A stretch of DNA of 64,000 bases from Dugong dugon (GCA_030035585.1 CM057462.1:64142734-64206733); one strand, 5' to 3'; shown: positions 1 to 12,429, counted from the stretch's first letter. Notes: generated by a model from the sequence alone, not told the origin. Numbers and translations are program-made.

Positions 1-1179
1 CTGTCCTCTTTCAGGCCCTTCCCTGTGTGCTCTCCATGCCTAGACCTAGGCAGGCCAGCAAAACATGATGGAAAAAGATATGAGTAATGTGTTGCTGATC
101 ATGGTGTGATATGGAAACAACCAGCGTGCACGTTAGTGAAGAGCATTATTTCTTATTATTAGTGTGTTGCATATTGACCAAATTCTTGGCACTACTTATA
201 GGGTACAAGGATACAGTCCCTGCCATAGGGGTACGAAACTCCTCATTAAATATCTCGAGAATGGGAACTGAAATGGAAGCTCAAGTCCCAATTTTGGCTG
301 CTGAGTGTTCCATGAATTCTTTTTTTACTTGCTAATGACCTGTTATTGTGAAATCAGCCAGCCTAACTTTTTACCCACGACCACCTCTCCACTCCCTGAA
401 AAATCAAGTTAACAGACTTAATGAGGCTGGGGAGGATAATAACTGAATGGAGGTACTAGATGTGGGCAAAATGTATCACTTACATTTACCTGAGTTCCTA
501 ATTTACTGTTCTTGGCCCCAGCACAGCCCATGATTAATGGAGGGTCAGAAGATGCTTGTTGGTAACTTCCTCCCTTAAAATGGCCCCAAGTAAATCCCTA
601 CCCCATATTGACCAGTTTCATTTCTTTACCCTTTCCTTTCCCCTGATGACAGAATAATTGGCTTTCCCTTTCCTCCTCTGACCAGTTATGCTCCAGAATC
701 CTTTTCTTTGTTCCATAACAGTCCTGGTTCAGTCTCAGGTTCCGTTTTGATCTGTCTGTTCAGATGGCTGTCACAGTTTAATAGTCCTGATGGGTTTTTT
801 CCTCTATAGATTTATGCCCTCCTCACTCTCTTATTCACCCCATGGTGCAATTCAGAATCCTGTTTTCATTCCTCACTCAATTGCCATTTCTTAGGTTCTG
901 GCTCCCTATCCTTGGCCTGGTTTACTTCTTGGTCCTAGGCCTGCCCCCTTCGTTTCTAGTTCAGTTTCTTTGGTTTCTGGAAAACGTTTGTTCCTGGGAT
1001 TCTTTGTGGTCTCAGCGTGCCCTTCCGCCTTACACTGCAGCCCTGTTTGGATCTTGCCCTTGTGCTCATTCTGACCAGGTCTAGCCCTGGGATATGAGGC
1101 ATTTTGATCTTTTGCTCTTCTCCTTTCCCTTCGGTTTTTCTAGGTCCTTCCCCAGTAGCTGCAGAGGCCCAGCGCCGTT
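1..1179. other. Upstream flank, nothing recognised
   Basis: AT-balanced, CpG-poor DNA 5' of the CpG island. I see no exon with convincing splice sites and no repeat I can name. The short open frames here have no family features. Confidence 0.5.
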
Positions 1180-2150
1180 TCTCTCCAGCCAGGGGCTCCC
1201 TCTTTTGTCCTGGCTCCGGGTGTAGGTCAGCGCTGAATGGGACTGCCCTCCCACCCTGTGGAGTCCGGCAGTGGTCTCCCTGCCCCTCTGGCCGCCCAGC
1301 CTTTCATCTTGACGCGCGTGGGGCCTCCTAGCTAGCCAGATTCCCGCGAAACTCTCCCCGCGTGGGATAGGCTCTCGCCCTCTGTGGCTCGGGCCCCTCA
1401 AACTGGACCGGGCTGTGGTCCGCAGCCAGTAGGGGAACCGTGTAGGACAGCCCGGGCCCAGCCGGCTGTAGTCCGGGAACCGAGGACGCGCCGGGACGCT
1501 GAGGCGTTGGACTGAGGGGCGGGGAACGGGCCGGGCCTGGCGCTCCTGACAGGAGGAGCCGCCGCCGCCGCCCGTAGCTGCCGCCACCGCGCCGGGGCGG
1601 GCTGAGGGAGGAGCGGAGCCGAGGGGTGGGGAGGCGGAAACGCGATCCGGGACCGGCGGAGCGCGAGCGGGCCGGGTGCGACTGGGCTGAGGAGCGGAGC
1701 GCCACTGAGAGGCCGGGCAAGCCGGGCGGAAAGCGGAGAGTGAGGCCGCCGTCGCCGCCCCGGAGCCGCACAAAGGGCCGAGGCTGGGGCCGTCGCCGCC
1801 GCCTCAGCGCGCGGGCCTGGAACTGACGCCTGCCGAGGCCCGGGGAGAGCGCGGCGCGGGCGGCCATGGCCGGCTACGTGCCGGGTCAGCAGCCGGCCAA
1901 CCGCAGCCAGGAGAAGGAGTTCGTGCAGGCGTACGAGGATGTGCTAGAGCGCTACAAAGGTACGGCCGGCGGAGCGGCGGAGGCCGGGGGCTGGGGCTGG
2001 GGCGCTGGGGCCCCCTCGGACCCGGCCGGGGACTCGCCAGGAGCCCGAGGCCCGCGGGTCGACGCGGTGTGGCCTTCGAGTCCGGCCGCTCGGCCCGCTG
2101 CAGGTGGGGCGGCCGGGCGGGGTCGCGTCCACCTCGGCGGGCTCTGGGGC
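1180..2150 (+). promoter_or_regulatory. CpG-island promoter, TATA-less
   Basis: CpG density rises sharply from about 1200, peaks from 1320 to 2130, and falls off after about 2150, while the surrounding DNA is CpG-poor. GC boxes of the Sp1 type are visible at 1516-1524 (GGGGCGGGG) and 1593-1601. There is no TATA box at a sensible distance from the first ATG. This is the usual form of a broadly expressed mammalian promoter, with initiation probably dispersed over 1500-1850. GC-rich DNA also opens long frames on the minus strand (1081-1773, 1328-1867, 1804-2241). Their composition (Arg, Pro, Ala, Gly and Ser runs) marks them as shadows. Divergent transcription from the island is possible but not shown by the sequence. 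Confidence 0.9.
1866..1959 (+). CDS. First coding exon of an unidentified protein
   Basis: The ATG at 1866 sits in a strong Kozak context (GCC before, G after) inside the CpG island. It opens 31 codons plus one base, ending at a consensus splice donor, AAAG|GTACGG, at 1959/1960. The peptide starts MAGYVPGQQPANR and ends with an amphipathic, helix-like stretch, QAYEDVLERYK. Its mixed composition is unlike the Arg/Pro/Gly-rich shadow frames around it. It has no signal peptide and no membrane segment, so a cytosolic or nuclear protein is the simplest reading. Translation past the donor turns into low-complexity Gly/Ala/Trp sequence, which supports ending the exon there. The next exon I can support is at 51235. 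I do not recognise the gene and give no symbol. Coding status is strong; function is unknown. Confidence 0.8.
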
Positions 2151-2159
2151 TTGCCTCTA

Positions 2160-4510
2160 AGCTGCCGTGTCTCGGGGCCAATTTATTTAGAGTTGAGATA
2201 AGCCTTTGGAACCACTTCCTACAATAGATGGCGGTTTTCATATCACTAGTTACATTATTTGTCCTATTATCCGGTCCCAGCTGGAAGGAGGCGAGACAAG
2301 GCGCTGGCTTGGAGACCTGATCTATGGGGAGTTGCTGGGAAGGAGGAGGAGTTGGGCGAGAGAGAAATCATCCATTCCGCTCTCTGTGCTGATCTACCTC
2401 TCGGAGAGGCTTGGACATATGCGTGCCGCGGAGGGTCCCTCGCCCCCTTTTGTTTCCCTCAGACTCAGATCAGTCGCGTGGAAGCCAAGATTGTGAACCA
2501 CCTTGGTTTTTTGGGGGGTCGGGTTGGCAGCGGGTAAGGTATTCGCTCGTGTGACTATGCAGTTTTTGGTGGCGCGGGACCCCCCCACAAGCCCCCAACC
2601 ATTGGCGCTTGAGCCTGATTGAGGCAGGAGTCTATTTCTTTTATTCTTCAAAAATAAAGATTTGTCTTGAAGCTTGGATTTCAGTCCCTGAGGGCTCTCT
2701 TGCTAAGCAGTTCTGTAAGTTAATGCCTAATCTCAACCTTGGGTGTACACAGAGAAAGTTTTGACAGGCCAGAGGGTCTGTGGTCTGCATTTCTCTGTTG
2801 TAGGTGGTGCCCCTTAAGTGGAAGCCAGGGATGCGTGGCCTTGGGTGGCCCCTGCTTTGATCTTTAACATCCAGTTCTGGGAATTTGCTTTGTGTGGCAG
2901 TTGTGCTTTCCACAGACATGGAGTTCTTCCCAGAAACTACATAGGCAGCACTTTCTCTTGTTTTATTCAGCTCAGGTCCTTGTGACTGGGCCTTTAGTTT
3001 TTCATCTGAAGGAGAGGAAACCAGCCTTATGACTTGAGTCCAGCATACTTGTTTATGACACCTACCCAGTGAAGGGAAACTAATGAAAAGGCTGTAAAAT
3101 GCTCTTTTTTTTTTTTTGGTGGCATTGGGAATGCAGCAAGGGTTTAAAAAAGAGAGAGAGCTCAAGAGAGAGAGAGATATGAAGTGCTAAAATGGACCTG
3201 ATAGGAGTTCTACTTCTGTATCAGCTCCTGTAAGCTGTCCAGCTTTTCCTGCCTGCAGCAAGTTTTCTGTCAACCCCCTGTGGTCTTTCTTTTTAAGAAA
3301 TGTGGTTCATTTCAGAGCACAAAGAGGTTAAACTGTGCTGTTGAATTTCATTGAAAAAATGCCGCTAAGTGAATGGTTCCATTAAGTTTCCTTTGTGGTC
3401 TTTTGAACAACACTGCACTTTTCAGAGGAAGGATACTCTGGGGCTGTCTCGGGTTGTGACAACTTTAAGCCAGCAGAATTAAAACAAAAATAGGTGAAGA
3501 AATCACAGTACCTCACTGGATCATATTGCTGGTGGCCTCCAGCTGAAAGGAAGTTGGACTCCTAGCAAATGAAACTGGGGAAGGAGGGAAATAGGACTTG
3601 TTCCAGGAGAGGCCTCTTGTGTTCAGTCCTTTTAGCTCTCTCAGTTTGGCTTTCCTCTGAGGGACTTTGATCAGGTGTATAGGAACTTGATCCTTCTCAG
3701 ACACAGCTCTCTTTCTTGAGGGGAGGAATAAGTAAAAAATGGTTGGCCAAAGTAAATTAACTTGAGCTGTATGAGGTTGTTGTGCAGTCTGCTCTGTGAT
3801 AGGTGCAGAAGGCTCTCTCTTCCCTCCGCTGCACCATTCTCACTGGGAAGTCAGAGTGGCTTAGCATCCGGGCCTTTTGTTACTTGGCTCCATGGAATTC
3901 CTGCATTTTCCAGACTTAGAAATCCCCCTATTGCCTTAATGGAGAACTATTTGCCTAGGCAAATAGAGTGACTGAAGGTGGGGGTAAGAGGTAGTTTGTG
4001 AGGATAATGCCAGGAATCAGTTTTGGAGAGAGATGGGGAAACAGATATTGATGTTGATGGGGTTTGAGACCTTTATTGGTTGGCTACCAAATTACTTGGC
4101 TCTGTGTCTCTGTTGCTATTACTTGTGTAGTCACTTGCTACAAACTAAAGCAGGATTTTTTATATTCAGAAGGAGAGCTAAATTTTCAGCTGCATAAACT
4201 GCCCCGGAAGGGGCAAAGGTGAGAAGAAAAGTGATGAATTTGCAATGTGCAGGGAGCAGAGCTGTATATATTGCAGCTGTGTTAGGATTGGTTGTCAAGC
4301 ATGGAGTTTCCAGAAGTGTGCCTGGCAATCGTTTCCCTCTTGGTAGTGAGCATGGTCTTGGCAGGATTGGATGATTCAGCATGGACATAAATGCTCCCTC
4401 ATTTTCCAAATATTCCAAAGGCTCTTTCAGTAAACAGGAGGCATTGGATAACTCTGGACCCTAACATTTCAGAGCGGGCAGCAACCAACAGTGCTATAGT
4501 ATATCTTCTA
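2160..4510. other. Intron DNA, mostly unassigned
   Basis: I see no nameable repeat or exon. A poly-T run lies near 3104-3117 and a short GA-rich tract at 3149-3177. The minus-strand open frame at 2641-3165 has no family features and is treated as chance. Confidence 0.5.
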
Positions 4511-4514
4511 GTCC

Positions 4515-5040
4515 TTCAATCCTCCAACAAAGTTACTAAATCTTTACTGGAGGTGACACAATGTTAGGCACTGGAGATGCCAGAATATGAGTGAGATCTG
4601 GTTATTGACATTTTACCAAGGAAAGATATATGCAAACAAGTAATTATGATACTGTAATAAGTGCTAGAACAGAGGTATGCATAAAGTACTGTGGAAGCAA
4701 GAGGAGGGATGAGTATCTCCACCTGGGGCTCATTGGGAGATTTGACAAAGGAGATGACACTTGAGAGTAGGCCATTAGGGATGAATGGGATTTTGCCAGA
4801 TGGAAGAAAAGGGGGTGGGGAGAGGGCAGAGGAAGTAAATAGCTAGAAGGCTTGAAGGCATGAAAGTGAATGAAAGAGTTTGAAGAATGGGAGTAGTTGG
4901 GTGTGACTAAAGGACTAGAGTTTAGGTGGGAGCAGATGATTCTGTAAAGGAGCTGGGATCCAGTTTGTAAAGGGTCTTTTATGGCTTTCTCCCATGGCTA
5001 GTAGGAGAATCATTGAAGGTTTAAAAAAAAGAACAGCTTA
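4515..5040 (-). mobile_element. L2 LINE fragment, antisense
   Basis: The purine-rich text (target-like ACTGGAGATGCCAGAATATG, then TTTGACAAAGGAGATGACACTTG, then GGGTCTTTTATGG) follows the order of a reverse-complemented L2 3' half, heavily diverged. The strand is set by that order. Confidence 0.5.
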
Positions 5041-5870
5041 GTATGCCAGTTTTACTAATTCACAACGGGGACATATCTGTCCAGTGATTGGAATACTTAT
5101 GTTGCTGTCCAGGGCACCTTCTTCCTTGTACCAAAGCACTTATGATGCTGAGTTCAGTAATTAGATGGTTGCTTGGTAAACATGGAAACAAAGAGAGGTG
5201 AATTGCTTTGAGGAATATTCTTCCAGGTGATGATAGAGGCCAGCCACAAAGTTTTTCTCTCTGTGGATTGAGGTATTATGAAAACCAAAGGAAACTAAGA
5301 AGTAACAGCAAGAGAAGTAGGAGAACCAGGATGGAGACAAACTCTACTGAAGTGGCAGGCCACATATGGGAATATTTTTATATTTTTAGAGAGGAGGTTT
5401 AAAAACAAACACAATCTGGGTTCGTAGTGGTTGGTTAAGCAGAAAGTAATATATAAATTACTGTATTTTTACACAAATAACATGCATGTTATATGTTTTT
5501 TGCCAACAGCACAACCCCCCCCCCCCACTATTTTCATAAGTGAGCTATCCACGTTATATGTGTGGGTGTGTTATTTGTGAAAAAAAAAAACAGTAGTTCA
5601 GGAGTTAGATTTTCTGTTTTCACTAAGGAGTCTTTATATATCAGGCTGCACTAGGAATAAAAGAGAACATTCATTTTTCAACATTGGTAACATCGACTAT
5701 CTGGTACTTAAAACTTCAGGGTTCTCACTAGGTGCCATGGGTTATAGGAAGCTAGTTAGGACTGATTTTGTTTATTGTATCACAGAAAAGAAATTACAAA
5801 ACATAATGCACAGAGAGTTGGCAGCAAAAAGACTGCAGAGCATTTAACGTACAAAACTAGCAAGGCAGTG
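5041..5870. other. Unassigned, with a poly-C run
   Basis: No exon or nameable repeat. A homopolymer of about 13 C lies at 5515-5527, and a run of A at 5580-5590. Confidence 0.5.
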
Positions 5871-5874
5871 TGCT

Positions 5875-6065
5875 ACAGTAGAAAGAGACTAGGCTTTGGA
5901 TTTCAGGCTTGGATGCCAGTCCTAGTTCTGCCACTTAACTTCTGCTGTGTGACCTTGGAAAAGTTACTTAACTTCTCTGATCTTTGGGTTTGTTTCTTAT
6001 CTGTTAAAATGGGGATGATAGTACTGACTTCCTAGGATTCATGAGATATAAATGAATTATTGACA
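5875..6065 (+). repeat. MIR SINE
   Basis: It contains the MIR core in sense order: a GCCACTTAACT-like segment, GCTGTGTGACCTTGG, ACTTAACTTCTCTG, then a diverged TCTGTTAAAATGGGGATGAT. Confidence 0.85.
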
Positions 6066-6630
6066 TATATTAGGCCATTACTCTTTAGAAAAACTTTCAT
6101 GTATATAATGCTTTATATTATGCAAAGCAATTTTATATTATCATGTTTGCTCTTTATAATATTCTATAAGGAAGGCATTATACAGAGGAATAAATTTAGG
6201 CATAGAGACTTAAACTATTGTCTAAGAGCCAGGCTCCTGACTTCTAGATGAGGGTTTTACATTATACCACAGAAGAAAGTTTTAAAATCAGAGTAGTGGC
6301 TTGGGTTAAATGAGATCATTATGAAAATGCTTTAATTGTTAGTATCATTATTGTTAATTAGTTTAAGCCTCTGAACTACATTTCCAGATCTGTAGACTGT
6401 GTGGAATTTCTTCTCCCCTTTATATGAGTTTCATGGTGTATAACTAACTTTGAAATTTTTACACAAAAATATTATAGTGCAGAGTGGTGAAGTTTTGTTC
6501 ACACACTGGTAGGAAAACATAGGCTGAGGATTTGGGATTATTAACTCTAAGTGCAACTGTGAAGCAACCTCTTGGTTAAGTGTAGACTCAGTTTTTAAGT
6601 TCCTTTTCAGAACAAAAGCTTAGAGTTGAA

Positions 6631-6794
6631 CCAAAAAACCAAATCCATTGCCGTTGAGTTGATTCTGACTCACAGCGACCATATAGGTAAGAGTAAAACT
6701 GCCCCATGGGTTTCCAAGGAGTGGCTGGTGGATTCGAACTGCAACCTTTTTTGGTGAGCAGCCGAGCTCTTAACCACTATGCCACCAGGGCGTT
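6631..6794 (-). mobile_element. AfroSINE, short form
   Basis: Reverse complement of the AfroSINE: an A-rich tail (CCAAAAAACC), then CCATTGCCGTTGAGTTGATT, then the tRNA-like head ending CACTATGCCACCAGGG. GTTGAA flanks it on both sides as a probable target duplication. It lacks the middle GTGGCAGTCTGCTTCC-type module. Confidence 0.9.
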
Positions 6795-7475
6795 GTTGAA
6801 GTGAATAGTTTATAGGCAAAACAGTAGAATAATTACTACTTATGAACGTGGACACTGTTGATTCAGAAAGTGAGTTAAGTCAGGCTGCTGGGAAGTCAGA
6901 AGCTTTGGCCAAGTTCATGCTGTTGAAATAATAAAATGTGTGCATGTGCTAATAGTGCTTATGGGAGCTGCTGCTTCCGTCTTGGGCTTGCTTGGCAAGT
7001 GACAAATAATGCAAGGCAGGGGCATGTACTAGCCAAGGCCTATCATCCTGGTACTTTTCAGTGCCATTTCTAGGTTTTAGAGATCATGGTGGAAAGAATA
7101 CTTCAAAGTGAACTTCTGGGAACAGAAACATCCCCAGATCAAAAGTCACAAGTGAACAATTATGGGTTGCAGAATGAGCTTGTAGTGTTTTCTCAATGTT
7201 CTTGAAAACACCCAGGCATGCCTCCTTTTACTAAATAAGGTTGGCCCTTTCAGCTTTTGATAATTGTATGTTGAGCCATGTGACTAGGTGGTATGGTGTG
7301 CTAAAGCTCCTGTTTTTGTTCTTCATGTTTTGGATTGGTGTTGTCTTGCTACTTTACTACGGGCATTTTCTACTTTTTTGGCCAAGAGGACCCCTTTCAG
7401 GTCCATTGGCCTGGCTTGTAGTATGTAAGAACATTTATTCCAACTTTTTTTATTACCAAAAAAAGAAAGAAAGAA

Positions 7476-7673
7476 AACCAAGAATCCATTGTCCTTGAGT
7501 CAATTCCGACTGATAGCAACCCTAATGGATAGAGTAGAACTGCCCCATAGGGTTTCCAAGGCTGTAATCTTTATGGAAGCAGATTGCCACATCTTTCTTC
7601 CATGAAGTGTCTGGTGGGTTTGAACTGCCAACCTTTTTGTTAGTAGCTTAACACTGTCCCACCAAGGGCTCCT
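7476..7673 (-). mobile_element. AfroSINE, long form
   Basis: Antisense AfroSINE with the middle module (TCTTTATGGAAGCAGATTGCC) and the head end ACCAAGGGCTCC. Part of the tRNA-like head is deleted. It is preceded by an A/G-rich tail. Confidence 0.9.
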
Positions 7674-7818
7674 TACTTTTTTTTTTTTTTTTTTGGTTAC
7701 TTCTAATAAAATACTATTTTTCCTTCCAGAGCTTCTCCGTTCCTGGCATAAATTACAGTGGGTCTCTAATTTTTGTCTCCAGCTTTCAGGACCTTCCATA
7801 ATTTGACCTGCTCTGTGT

Positions 7819-8038
7819 AACCAACAAAACCAAGCACTTGCCATCAAGTTGATTTTGACTCATGGTGACCCCATGTGTGTCAGAGTAGAGAGAACTGCCC
7901 TCCATAGGGTTTGCATGGCCGTGACCTTTTGGAAGCAGATCATCAGGTCTTTCTTCTGAGGTGCCTCTGGGTGGGTTCAAGACCCAACCTTTTGGTTAGT
8001 AGCCCAGTGATTAATTGTTTGTGCCATCCAGGGACTCC
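7819..8038 (-). mobile_element. AfroSINE, 'GTGTGTCAG' subfamily
   Basis: Antisense copy of a distinct AfroSINE subfamily: CCCCATGTGTGTCAGAGTAG, a middle module with TTTTGGAAGCAGATCATCAGG, and a head ending CATCCAGGGACTCC. Confidence 0.85.
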
Positions 8039-8059
8039 AGTAGCTGGTTATATCAACTG

Positions 8060-8400
8060 TTGTTGCCCAGAACAGCTCTCTGCTCCATCTGGGCTGGTTC
8101 ACTGATCCATCATGTTCTCATACCCGCCTCTGTGCTTTTGTTTTTATTTTCTCTTCCTAGAGCGCCCTCTCTTTATTCAAGTCCTATCTCTTTTTTATTA
8201 AAGCTGAGCTTGAGACCTGTGTTCTCCATGAAGCTTTCTCCTGTTACTCTATCAGACATTGATCTCTTGTAACAACTACCTTGCAATTAGTGTCTTAACT
8301 ACATACTATTTTTATTATTCTTGTATTGTCTTGTCTCTGTTAGAATTGTTTCTCCTCATGATGTTTTATGCTCTTGTAGCGTAGGGACTTTTTATACTTC
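8060..8400 (+). mobile_element. L2 LINE 3' fragment
   Basis: Sense-oriented L2 3' text: CCTATCTCTTTTTTATTAAAG, CTCCATGAAGCTTTCTCC, then the region of ATTAGTGTCTTAACTACATA. Confidence 0.5.
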
Positions 8401-9179
8401 TTTTGTATGTGGTTGTTTGATTGGCAGGGAATTTCTCACAAGAGAAGGACAGTCATTTCAGTGCTTGCAACTTATATTTTAAAATAATTTTCTGATAGTA
8501 CAACAGTAATATGTGTTTAATGTAGAATTGTAAAAATATAGGAAAGTATAAAGCACTTTCCTTAGGAGTGTGAGTGTGTGTTTGTGTGTATGTAGGGATG
8601 GAGGATGGGGAGGCAGGCAGGCAAGCCAACAGATAGACATGCACCGAATGGTAGAGAATTGGGCCCTCAAGGATGGGCCGTTTTTGGCTTGTCTGGGACC
8701 AGATACCCTCAACTTGCTGTGGCTACCTAAAATTGTGTTACGGTGTAAATCTGCTGTCATTGGGCACAAGTGTTCATTTTTCTCTTTCTGTTCAAAATTG
8801 CTGTCTTCTGCATGATCAGTGTCAGTCATCAGGGATGTGCCAATTACCAGGGATGGTTTGGATTGGGGCCTCGGATAAGTTAATTAATTGATCACTCAGC
8901 ATCTTTCTTTGGGGCAAGGACTTTGCCAGCTGTACTGCTGGATTCCCCCTTACCATAGCCAATTTCTATAGGGAGCTTTCTTAAGAAAAGGTGAACACAA
9001 TTTCTTTGTGCTGATGAAAAGAATGAGCTTCCTTGCAGTGTCTTTTGCAGTTCAGATGGTTTTCAACCCCCAGGAGCATGTTGGGTTAAGACATATAGGA
9101 AACGATTTTTTTGCGGGGAGAGCGCTATGCTTTTTAGTCCGTCAGCAATAAAGAATGAATTCATCATGTATGCTGAACT

Positions 9180-9471
9180 CTAATAAATACTTGCAGGCAG
9201 ATACTGTGTTGGAGAAAGTAGTACTGGGGAGATGGATGGGCCACATAGAAGCATGGAAAGTGCGATATTAAGACTAGGGGAAGGGGAGTAGAAAGTCCTG
9301 AATATTAGTATGAGGAACCTGAGTTTTATCCAATGAGTAGGATTAATGTAGTGGTTGTATAAAAGATAGATAAGAGTGGAGATCTAAGTAATTGAGTCTT
9401 TAGGTTGGATTAAGGGATGGCTGTCAAAGAAGAGTGATATATGAGAGGCATTTTGGGCAGGTACAGGGACT
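9180..9471 (-). mobile_element. L2 LINE fragment, antisense
   Basis: Starts with an AATAAATACTTGCAGGCAGATACTG-type reversed L2 end and continues in L2-like purine-rich sequence (TTTTATCCAATGAGTAGG) up to the SINE at 9472. Confidence 0.4.
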
Positions 9472-9664
9472 TAGGAATCTCTGGGTGGTGCAAGCGGTTA
9501 ATATGCTTGACTGTTAGCCAGAAGATTGGAAGTGCTTGGAAGAAAGGCCTGGCATTCTACTTCCAAAAAATCAGCCATTTGAAAACTCTGTGGAGCACAG
9601 TTCTACTCTGACAGACGTGGGATTGCCATAAGTTGGAGTCAAATCAATGGTAACTGGTAAAACA
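9472..9664 (+). mobile_element. AfroSINE subfamily copy
   Basis: Sense copy: AATCTCTGGGTGGTGCAAGC head, GGCCTGGCATTCTACTTCC module, GAGCACAGTTCTACTCTGAC, and the 3' end ATTGCCATAAGTTGGAGTC. The head is partly deleted after the A box. Confidence 0.85.
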
Positions 9665-10029
9665 AGGACTTGAGTTTAGGTACTAAAATTGCTAACCCTT
9701 TTCTAGAAGATTTTGCCTTGAAAAAGAATTAACTACTCCACATCTCAAGCTTTTCCAGAACAAAATCCTTTTTCTTGTTGTATAAAATATTTTTAAAAAC
9801 TTTTTATTCCATTCTGAACTTGTTAGGTAGGGATATATATTTTAACCTATAACCGTATACCTGTCGTTTAAATTAGCAATGCTGAGTGCCCCAGGACACC
9901 CATTCTATGGACAACCTTCATTGTATACTTCAGGAATAGTACCAAGAATTGCATAAGAAATCCCCTTAAATCTCTTCTAAAGTCTTCAATTATATCTTGA
10001 TTTGCTAATCTTCCAGGGTGTCAGGAGGC

Positions 10030-11700
10030 CTCATTTGAAGGATCCATTCATTCATTTAGTTAGTAAGCATTTTCTGAATGTCTGCTCTGAACCAAGCAGT
10101 AGTTTAAGTGTTGGAGGAACAGACAAAGATATTTTGCAGCTCTATTATCATACAGTTGAATGGGGGAAACATGTTAGTAAACTGACAGTTACCATCCAGT
10201 CAGTGTAGGGAGTGCTATAATATAGATAAATGCTGGTGCTATGGAAGTGAAGAGTACTTAATGCAGCCAGGGTGGGAAGGGGCCAGGGAAGGCATCCAAG
10301 AGGAAATGAAACCTGAGCTGTCTCCTAAAGGACTCAGGAGAAATTGGGCAAAGGGTTGAGGAAAAGGGATATTCTGGGCAGCATGAATACGAGTAAAAGG
10401 ATGAGAGAGCTTGAGAGAGGGAACATGAGTATTAGTAAGGTTGGAGAGTAAGGTATGAGGAAGAACTGAAATGATGAAAGTAGAAATGAGACAGGGTAGG
10501 TAAAGCGTGCAGGACTAAAATGTTGCCTGACCTTGTATGTCATACTGAGAAGAGTTTGGACTTATCCCAAAAGACTTTTGGAGCCATTGCAGAATTTTAG
10601 GCAAGAAAGACTATGATCAGATTTACATGTAGAAATACTTCCCCTTTGGCAGCAGTGCGAAGGAGGATTGGAGTGTGGCAAGACTAGTGACAGATGAGTT
10701 AAGAGGCTGCTACAGTAATGTAGGCAGGGAGTGATTAGGGCTTATGAGGTTGTGGAAATAGCGAAGTAGCAAAGTGGGAGAATCAAGGAATGTTAAGGGG
10801 TAAAATCCACATGTTTTCATGACTGATTTGATGTGGTGTATGAGGGGAGAGGGAAGAACCTAGGATGACTTGCAGGATTCTGACTTGAGTATCATGGTGG
10901 GTGGGTGGTGTCATTAACTAAAATAGGGAATATAAGAGGAGGAAGGTTAGTTGCGGTGAAGTGGTGGCAGTGATGGTGCAGGGGAAGATAAGTGAGTTCA
11001 GTTTTGATTGTGTTGAGGTGGAGGTTTCTGTGGGATAGTGGGTAGAGATATCCAGGAGGTAGTTGGTTGTATAGGATGTGGAGCTCAGGAGAGCTGTAGG
11101 TGAGGCTGTAATCAGCATATTGAATCAAATCCGCAAGACAGGGAGAGAGATTGCTTAAAGAATGTGTGTAGAGCAAGAAGAGGACTGAGAAGAAACTTTG
11201 GGGAATTCTAAGGGAAGGGTGGTTTCAGAGGCAGAGGCAGAAGAGCATCTGAAGGAAATTGATCACAGAAAAGGAGTGGCCAGAGAGGCAGGAGGAACAG
11301 GAGAGAGTAAGTTTCAAGGAGGGTGTGGAGGGTGTGCCACACAGTGTCAGATTCTGTAGACGTCAAACAAGATAAGGACTAAAGGTGTCCATGGATCAGC
11401 AGTATAAAGATTATCTTTACTGGAGCGTTTTCAGTGGAGTTGTAATTTTCAGTGGATTGTAATCCAGAAGGCATTGGGTTGAGGAGTGAATGGGAGGTGC
11501 AGAAGTGGAGTTGGTGAATTTTGAAACCTGGACTACGAAGGGATGGAGAAGAGAAGGGCATTATATAGAGGAAGAGCATATGGTGGAGGGAGTTTTGTTT
11601 CTTTACTGTAATGTAGGAGAGACTTAAGCATGTTTAAATGTTGTTAGGAAAGAGCCAGTAGAGAGGGAGAGATATAAGAAAATTCAAAGGAGGGAAAGAA
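10030..11700 (-). mobile_element. Long L2 LINE remnant, antisense
   Basis: The left edge (ATTCATTTAGTTAGTAAGC, then CTGAATGTCTGCTCTGAACC) is a reversed L2 3' end. Reading the minus strand, frames across about 10918-11176 retain pieces of the CR1/L2 reverse transcriptase. They include a YAD motif followed by an SSPELH segment and HLNTIKTELTYLP, which match the palm region by position and order. The second Asp of YADD is Tyr here, and stops and frame breaks are frequent, so it is long dead. Its 5' (right) end is uncertain. Confidence 0.7.
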
Positions 11701-12189
11701 TGATTGATGGGAGTATGGGATCTGGAGTAAAAAAAAGATTTGTCTTTGTAAGTGAGAAGAAGGCAAGGATGTTAGTGGTTAAGTTGGTTGGTAAGCAGTG
11801 TAGGGAGTTGAGAGAATTTCCCGGCTGGCCCTTATTCTTTCTGTGAAGTATGGGGTGAAGTTATATGCTGAGAGTTAGAGTACTTTGGAAGGTCTGAAAT
11901 AGCCAGTAAGAGGAATGAGAGTGTGAACTGATAAGCCACACAATAGATTTACCAAGCTGTGCTGAGGGCTGAGTTAAGTTTGTAGTCCATGAATTTATAG
12001 CTGCAGCACCCTGGGAGGAAGGGTGGGGGTGGAGAGAGAAAGAGAGAGGTGTTTTCTCTCCCTTTAGCCTCAGAAGCACTCAACAACATAGGTGTAGATA
12101 CTGAGAAAGCAAACAGGTATATTGATACAGGATCAGAGTTTTCCAGGACAGATTTGATGGAAGAATAAGAGATTCTTGTAGTTTGTCTA

Positions 12190-12360
12190 GAACCCTGGTG
12201 GTGTAGTGGATAAGAGCTCAGGCTGCTAACCAAAAAGTTGGCAGTTTTAAAACCCCGCTGCTCCTTGGAAACCCTATGGGACAGTTCTACTCTGTCCTAT
12301 AAGGTTGCTATGAGTCAGAATCGACTTTACGGCAATGGGTTTGGTTTTGGTTTTTGGTAA
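12190..12360 (+). mobile_element. AfroSINE, short form, with target duplication
   Basis: The head begins GAACCCTGGTGGTGTAGTGG and the 3' end is TCGACTTTACGGCAATGGG with a GGTTTTGG tail. TTTGTCTA occurs just before (12182-12189) and just after (12361-12368), the expected target-site duplication. Confidence 0.93.
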
Positions 12361-12429
12361 TTTGTCTAAAAAACGTAGAACCTACTTGATTATGAATTGT
12401 TTTGTATTCTCTGGGTGATTTGTGTTTTG

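Noticed and set aside
1081-2241. Long minus-strand open frames (up to 230 codons) across the CpG island
   Set aside because: GC-rich DNA lacks stop codons; the translations are Arg/Pro/Ala/Ser-rich, overlap one another in different frames, and show no domain.
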